Shown piece by piece: positions 31,911-35,384 of a DNA stretch of 35,384 bases. A program made the position numbers and the translations under genes. Source of the DNA: Phenylobacterium sp. (GTDB lineage: Bacteria; Pseudomonadota; Alphaproteobacteria; Caulobacterales; Caulobacteraceae); the NCBI RefSeq assembly GCF_025934275.1, contig NZ_JAICYI010000037.1, positions 1-35,384 of the forward strand. Reading direction: 5' to 3'. The notes under the pieces were generated by a model that saw only the letters and a program-made list of their open reading frames with translations, had not been told where the DNA came from and did not search any database. How positions within the stretch are numbered: the stretch's first letter is position 1; every line of letters begins with the position of its first letter.

Positions 31911-32681
31911 ATGGATCTGCAGCTCAAGGGGAAGACGGCGGTGGTGACCGGCGCCACGCGCGGCATCGGCCGCGCGATCGCCGAATTGTTCGCCGAGGAG
32001 GGGGCCAATGTCGCCATCTGCGCCCGCAATCCGGACCAGGTGGCCGAGGCGGTGAAGAGCCTCCAGGCCAAGGGGGTGAAGGCCTGGGGCGACGCCGTGG
32101 ACATCGCCGACGGGCCGGGGCTGAAGGCGTTCGTGAGCAAGGCCGCCGAGGAATTGGGCGGGCTGGACGTGCTGGTCTCCAACGCCTCGGCCCTGGTTCA
32201 GGGCAATGCCGAGGATGCCTGGAAGGCGATGTTCGACATCGACATCATGGGCGCGGTGCGCTCGTTCGAGGCCGCCAGGCCGCACATGGAGAAGGCGGCG
32301 CAGCAGAAGGGCGATGCGGCCTTCGTCATCACCTCGTCCATCTCCGCGGCGGAGACCGACAATCCCAACTCCTACGGCGCCCTAAAGGCCGCCCAGATCC
32401 ATTTCGCCAAGGGCGTCGCCCGGGAGTGCGCGCCCAAGAAAATCCGCTGCAACGTCGTCTCGCCGGGCACGGTGTTCTTCGAAGGCGGCGTCTGGGGGAA
32501 CGTGAAGCAGAACGCGCCCGCCTTCTTCGAGCAGATGATCAAGCGCAATCCGACCGGCCGGATGGCCACGCCGGAAGAGATCGCCGCGGCCACGGTGTTC
32601 CTGGCGAGCCCGCGCTCGGCGTTCACCACCGGCGTCAACCTCGTGGTCGACGGCGCGATCAGCCGTCGCGCGAATTTCTGA
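31911..32681 (+). CDS. Short-chain dehydrogenase/reductase
   Basis: This 256-residue classical SDR has the cofactor motif VVTGATRGIGRAIAELF at ~11-27, and CARNP after the second strand suggests NADP preference. LVSNASAL stands in place of the usual NNAG, the catalytic Ser lies in ITSSISAAE, and the Tyr-Lys pair is in SYGALKAAQIHFAKG. PGTVFFEGG and the closing VVDGAISRR are family-typical. The ATG at 31911 follows AGGGGA. It probably oxidises or reduces a 3-hydroxyacyl or other alcohol/ketone. Together with the downstream CoA-transferase and crotonase it suggests an acyl-CoA degradation set. Confidence 0.9.
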   Translation: MDLQLKGKTAVVTGATRGIGRAIAELFAEEGANVAICARNPDQVAEAVKSLQAKGVKAWGDAVDIADGPGLKAFVSKAAEELGGLDVLVSNASALVQGNAEDAWKAMFDIDIMGAVRSFEAARPHMEKAAQQKGDAAFVITSSISAAETDNPNSYGALKAAQIHFAKGVARECAPKKIRCNVVSPGTVFFEGGVWGNVKQNAPAFFEQMIKRNPTGRMATPEEIAAATVFLASPRSAFTTGVNLVVDGAISRRANF

Positions 32682-32691
32682 TCCTAAGCCA

Positions 32692-33273
32692 ATGATCTAT
32701 CATTATTATGAGCTCAGGCTGGGACGCGAGCGAGGGACCCAGCGAGTGCTGGCCGACCAGGTCTACTCCACCGGCGGTCCAGGGATCCTCGGCGTCTTCA
32801 CGCCGCTGCTGGGCTTCGCCTCGAACGAGGCGCTGGTGCTGACCGACGATCGGGCGAGCCCGGACGCCGTCCTGAAGGGCTCGGGCGTGGTCGCAGCCGA
32901 GCGTCATCGGATGTCGCCGACGCTTCGCCCGCACCAGGAGGCGCGTCCGGAGCCCGGCGGGATCTACGTCCACAACTGGTTCAATGTGGACTCCGAGGGA
33001 TTCGACGAGTTTCTGCGCCTCTCCGGCGCGGCCTGGCCGGATTTCGAAGGCGGATTCGATGCGAAGATCTACGGCCTGTTCGCCATCGAGCCCACCGTGT
33101 CGGAAAAGGCGGACGGGTCGCGCCGGCTGCTGCTGATGACCCGCTATCGCGACCTTGGGGAATGGCAGAAGAGTCGCGATCCCACGACGGAGGCCATGCA
33201 GATCTTCCTTCGCCGGCGCGAGCTCACCCGCGTTTCGCTGGCGCGCGCCTGCCTGCTGGCGCCGCCGCCCTAG
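32692..33273 (+). CDS. NIPSNAP-family protein
   Basis: This 193-residue protein opens with MIYHYYELRLGRERGTQRVL, the strand and helix typical of NIPSNAP ferredoxin-like (dimeric alpha/beta barrel) domains, and repeats the pattern in the second half (IYVHNWFNVDSEGFDEFLRL). There is no signal peptide or membrane segment. Bacterial members are often encoded near dehydrogenases and CoA enzymes, but their biochemical role is unknown. It starts 10 bp after the SDR stop and precedes the CoA-transferase gene by about 58 bp. Confidence 0.75.
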   Translation: MIYHYYELRLGRERGTQRVLADQVYSTGGPGILGVFTPLLGFASNEALVLTDDRASPDAVLKGSGVVAAERHRMSPTLRPHQEARPEPGGIYVHNWFNVDSEGFDEFLRLSGAAWPDFEGGFDAKIYGLFAIEPTVSEKADGSRRLLLMTRYRDLGEWQKSRDPTTEAMQIFLRRRELTRVSLARACLLAPPP

Positions 33274-33331
33274 CGCCCTTATCGTCCGGGCAAGCGTCCG
33301 AAGCGGCGCCGAGCGGAGAGAGGGAAGGCGG

Positions 33332-34516
33332 ATGCGCGCGCTCGAAGGGCTGAAGGTGCTGGACTGCACCCACGTGATCGCCGGCGCCTATTGCTCGCTG
33401 ATCCTCGCTGATCTCGGCGCCGACGTGATCAAGATCGAGCCCCCCGCCGGCGAGACCACGCGCGGCCATCCGGGCCAGGCGTTCCGCGCCTTCGATTACG
33501 TCAACCGCAACAAGCGGGCGATCGCCCTCGACCTCACCACCGACCGCGGCGCCGCGGTCGTCCGCCGCCTGGCCGAGACCGCCGATGTGTTCGTCGAGAA
33601 CTACCGGCCGGGATCGCTGGACCGCATGGGCCTGGGCTATGCCGCGCTCCGCGAGATCAATCCCCGGCTGGTCTACGCCTCGGTCTCAGGTTTCGGCCTG
33701 GACGGCCCCTATCGCGACCGCGGCGGCTTCGACCTGATCGCCCAGGCGATGAGCGGGATCATGAGCTTCACCGGCGAGGTGGGGAGCGACAAGCCGGTCG
33801 CCGCGGGCGTGCCGCTGTCGGACCTGAACGCCGGAGTGTTCGCGGCGGTCGGCGTGCTGGCGGCGCTGCGCCATCGCGACCAGACCGGCCGGGGCCAGCA
33901 CCTGGAAACCTCGCTGCTGGAGTCGGCGCTTGCCTATACGATCTGGGAGACCGGCCTCTATCTCTCGACCGGCGAGGTCGCCCGGCGACAGGGAACCCGC
34001 CATCGGCTGGCCGCGCCGTACGAGGCGCTGCGGACCGCCGACGGCTGGATCATCGTCGGCGTCAACAACCAGCGGCTCTGGCTGCGGTTCTGCGAGGCGC
34101 TGGGCGAACCTGGGCTGGCGACCGAGGAGAGGTTCGATCGCCCGAACCGCCGCGTGCGCAACCGCGACGCCCTGCAGGCGCGCATCGAGGGCGTGCTCGC
34201 GAAAGACACCACCGAGAACTGGCTGGCGAAACTCGAAGGCGTCGGCGTGCCGGCCGGGCCGCTGAACGACATCGCCCAGGCCTGGGCCGACCCGCAGGTC
34301 GCCGCCCGCGGCCTGCTGGCCGAGGTGGCCGGCCGCCGCTTCGTCCGCACGCCGATCACCTTGCACGAGACCCCCGTCGCCCTCAGGCGCGGTCCGGCCG
34401 AGGTGGGCCAGGACACCCGCGCCGTGCTGGCCGAGGCGGGGTTTGCGAGCGACGAGATCGAGTCCCTGATCCGCGCGGGCGCGGCGGCCGAAGAGCGCAA
34501 GGAGACAGCGGCGTGA
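33332..34516 (+). CDS. Family III (CaiB/BaiF) CoA-transferase
   Basis: This 394-residue protein begins LEGLKVLDCTHVIAGAYCS, followed by LADLGADVIKIEPPAGETTR and NRNKRAIALDLTTDRG. The catalytic aspartate is in GGFDLIAQAMSGIMSFTG near residue 138, and GQHLETSLLESALAY follows. Members transfer CoA between acyl-CoA and a free acid, forming a mixed anhydride on the Asp. The ATG at 33332 has a GGAGAG/AGGGAAGG region upstream. It ends in a 4-bp overlap with the crotonase, so the two are translationally coupled. The substrate is unknown. Confidence 0.94.
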   Translation: MRALEGLKVLDCTHVIAGAYCSLILADLGADVIKIEPPAGETTRGHPGQAFRAFDYVNRNKRAIALDLTTDRGAAVVRRLAETADVFVENYRPGSLDRMGLGYAALREINPRLVYASVSGFGLDGPYRDRGGFDLIAQAMSGIMSFTGEVGSDKPVAAGVPLSDLNAGVFAAVGVLAALRHRDQTGRGQHLETSLLESALAYTIWETGLYLSTGEVARRQGTRHRLAAPYEALRTADGWIIVGVNNQRLWLRFCEALGEPGLATEERFDRPNRRVRNRDALQARIEGVLAKDTTENWLAKLEGVGVPAGPLNDIAQAWADPQVAARGLLAEVAGRRFVRTPITLHETPVALRRGPAEVGQDTRAVLAEAGFASDEIESLIRAGAAAEERKETAA

Positions 34517-35265
34517 GCGGTGAGGTGCATGTGGAGCCGGCAGGACACGGGGTGGTCCAGCTCACCCTCGACAATCCGCCGATGAATCCGCTCGGCGTGG
34601 AGATGCGCGCCACCTTCATGGCCGCGCTGGATCGGGTGGAGGCCGACGACAGCCTGCGCTGCCTCGTCATCACCGGGAAGGGCCGCGCCTTCTGCTCGGG
34701 TGACGACCTGAAGGCCGTGTCGCCTCAGGGGGAGGACCTCGCCGGCTTCGGGCGGCTGCTCGAGCGGCTGGAAGCCACCCGCGCGCCGGTGATCGCCGCT
34801 GTGAACGGCTGGTGCGTCGGCGGCGGGTTTGAGCTCGCCTGCTGCTGCGATATCCGAATCGCGTCGACCGAGGCGAAGTTCGTCTGCGCCGGGGTGAACG
34901 TCGGGCTGATGGCCTCGACCTATCGGCTGCCCCGCCTGATCGGCGTTTCGCGGGCCAAGGCCATGCTGCTCACCGGCCTGCCGCACGACGCCGAGACCGC
35001 AGAGCGCTACGGGCTGACGACCGGCGTCTATGCGCCCGAGGCGCTGATGCCGGCTGCCCTGACGCTCGCCGAGCGGATCGCCTCGCGGGCGCCGCTCTCC
35101 GTCGAGGCCACCAAGCGCACCGCCAACCGCGCGCCGGACCTCTGTCCCGAGGACGCCAACCGGATGCTGGGGGACGAGCTCCGCGTCCTGCGCAAGAGCC
35201 AGGATCACAAGATCGCCGTCGCCGCCTTCCGCGAGCGCAAGGACCCGCTGTTCACCCGCAGCTAG
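34513..35265 (+). CDS. Enoyl-CoA hydratase/isomerase family protein (crotonase fold)
   Basis: This 250-residue protein starts at GTG within GTGA, overlapping the CoA-transferase stop. Crotonase features are VQLTLDNPPMNPLG, the oxyanion/CoA loop FCSGDDLKAV and NGWCVGGGFELACCCDIRIAS, which contains the first catalytic-type Glu. The position of the second Glu of classical enoyl-CoA hydratase (PEI motif) reads AGV instead, so plain hydratase activity is doubtful. Isomerase, decarboxylase or thioesterase chemistry is possible. It works on an acyl-CoA, probably that made by the coupled CoA-transferase. Confidence 0.92.
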   Translation: MSGEVHVEPAGHGVVQLTLDNPPMNPLGVEMRATFMAALDRVEADDSLRCLVITGKGRAFCSGDDLKAVSPQGEDLAGFGRLLERLEATRAPVIAAVNGWCVGGGFELACCCDIRIASTEAKFVCAGVNVGLMASTYRLPRLIGVSRAKAMLLTGLPHDAETAERYGLTTGVYAPEALMPAALTLAERIASRAPLSVEATKRTANRAPDLCPEDANRMLGDELRVLRKSQDHKIAVAAFRERKDPLFTRS

Positions 35266-35384
35266 CCTGCATTCCTGCGATCGCGCGAAACGCCGCACGA
35301 CGGCTGGGCGATGGCGGGCAGGGCCGCTTCGGCCTATATGGGCGGCCGATCGGGCGGCGGCACGGCGTTGCGATTCGCCGTCAT
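35266..35384. other. Window end, no supported feature
   Basis: A frame from the ATG at 35311 stays open to the edge but is too short (about 24 codons) and too Gly/Arg-rich to call. The frame starting at the very end on the minus strand stops after 16 codons. Confidence 0.3.

Noticed and set aside
1..35384. tRNA, rRNA, transposase, phage or attachment-site signatures
   Set aside because: None was recognised by eye on either strand. Small RNAs cannot be excluded without a structure-based search.

Overview
The window looks like chromosomal DNA of a high-GC alphaproteobacterium, most likely of the Caulobacterales (Caulobacter/Phenylobacterium type). This is inferred from uniformly GC-rich codons, Calx-beta repeat proteins, a TipN-like two-membrane-segment coiled-coil polarity protein, a Wza/Wzc exopolysaccharide export pair with a stand-alone sugar-phosphate transferase, and a ppc gene beside an FNR/CRP-type regulator. 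No species is claimed.

Positions 1-22308 form a polysaccharide island. The window opens inside a Calx-beta repeat gene (1-573). A minus-strand operon (7367 to 579) follows: an AGE-family sugar epimerase/isomerase, gmd and fcl (GDP-mannose to GDP-L-fucose), a WcaI-like GT4 glycosyltransferase, a SAM methyltransferase and a GT2 glycosyltransferase. After a 347-bp divergent intergenic region comes a large GH16 glycanase with four Calx-beta repeats, two polyproline linkers and a probable type I secretion end (7715-10552). Next is a translationally coupled pair, a GMC oxidoreductase and an aldo/keto reductase. Facing it are a GT2 glycosyltransferase, an RfaE2-like nucleotidyltransferase and the TipN-like protein, all on the minus strand. 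The export core follows: a Wzc-like co-polymerase/tyrosine autokinase, a Wza-like export protein and, divergently, the initiating sugar-phosphate transferase. Together these would make an activated fucose-containing repeat unit, transfer it to lipid carrier, control chain length and export it; the GH16 enzyme could trim or remodel the product. No Wzx flippase or Wzy polymerase is visible, so the locus either extends outside the window or borrows them.

Positions 22322-26211 hold a Tat-exported SGNH esterase divergent from an ABC ATPase/permease pair (the YbbA-YbbP arrangement). The phosphoenolpyruvate carboxylase gene ppc follows, convergent with a Crp/Fnr regulator. A roughly 900-bp stretch then contains mostly noncoding sequence plus what appears to be a small frameshifted lipoprotein gene. 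From 30638 onward all genes are on the plus strand: a CPA1 Na+/H+ antiporter, an SDR, a NIPSNAP-family protein, a family III CoA-transferase and a crotonase, the last two overlapping by 4 bp. This end looks like ordinary metabolic chromosome.

The least explained elements are the GH16-Calx-beta protein with a paralogous repeat gene across the fucose cassette, the GMC/AKR pair inside a polysaccharide locus, the polarity protein within the same locus, inverted repeats in the wza and wzc leaders, and the broken lipoprotein at 30289-30575.
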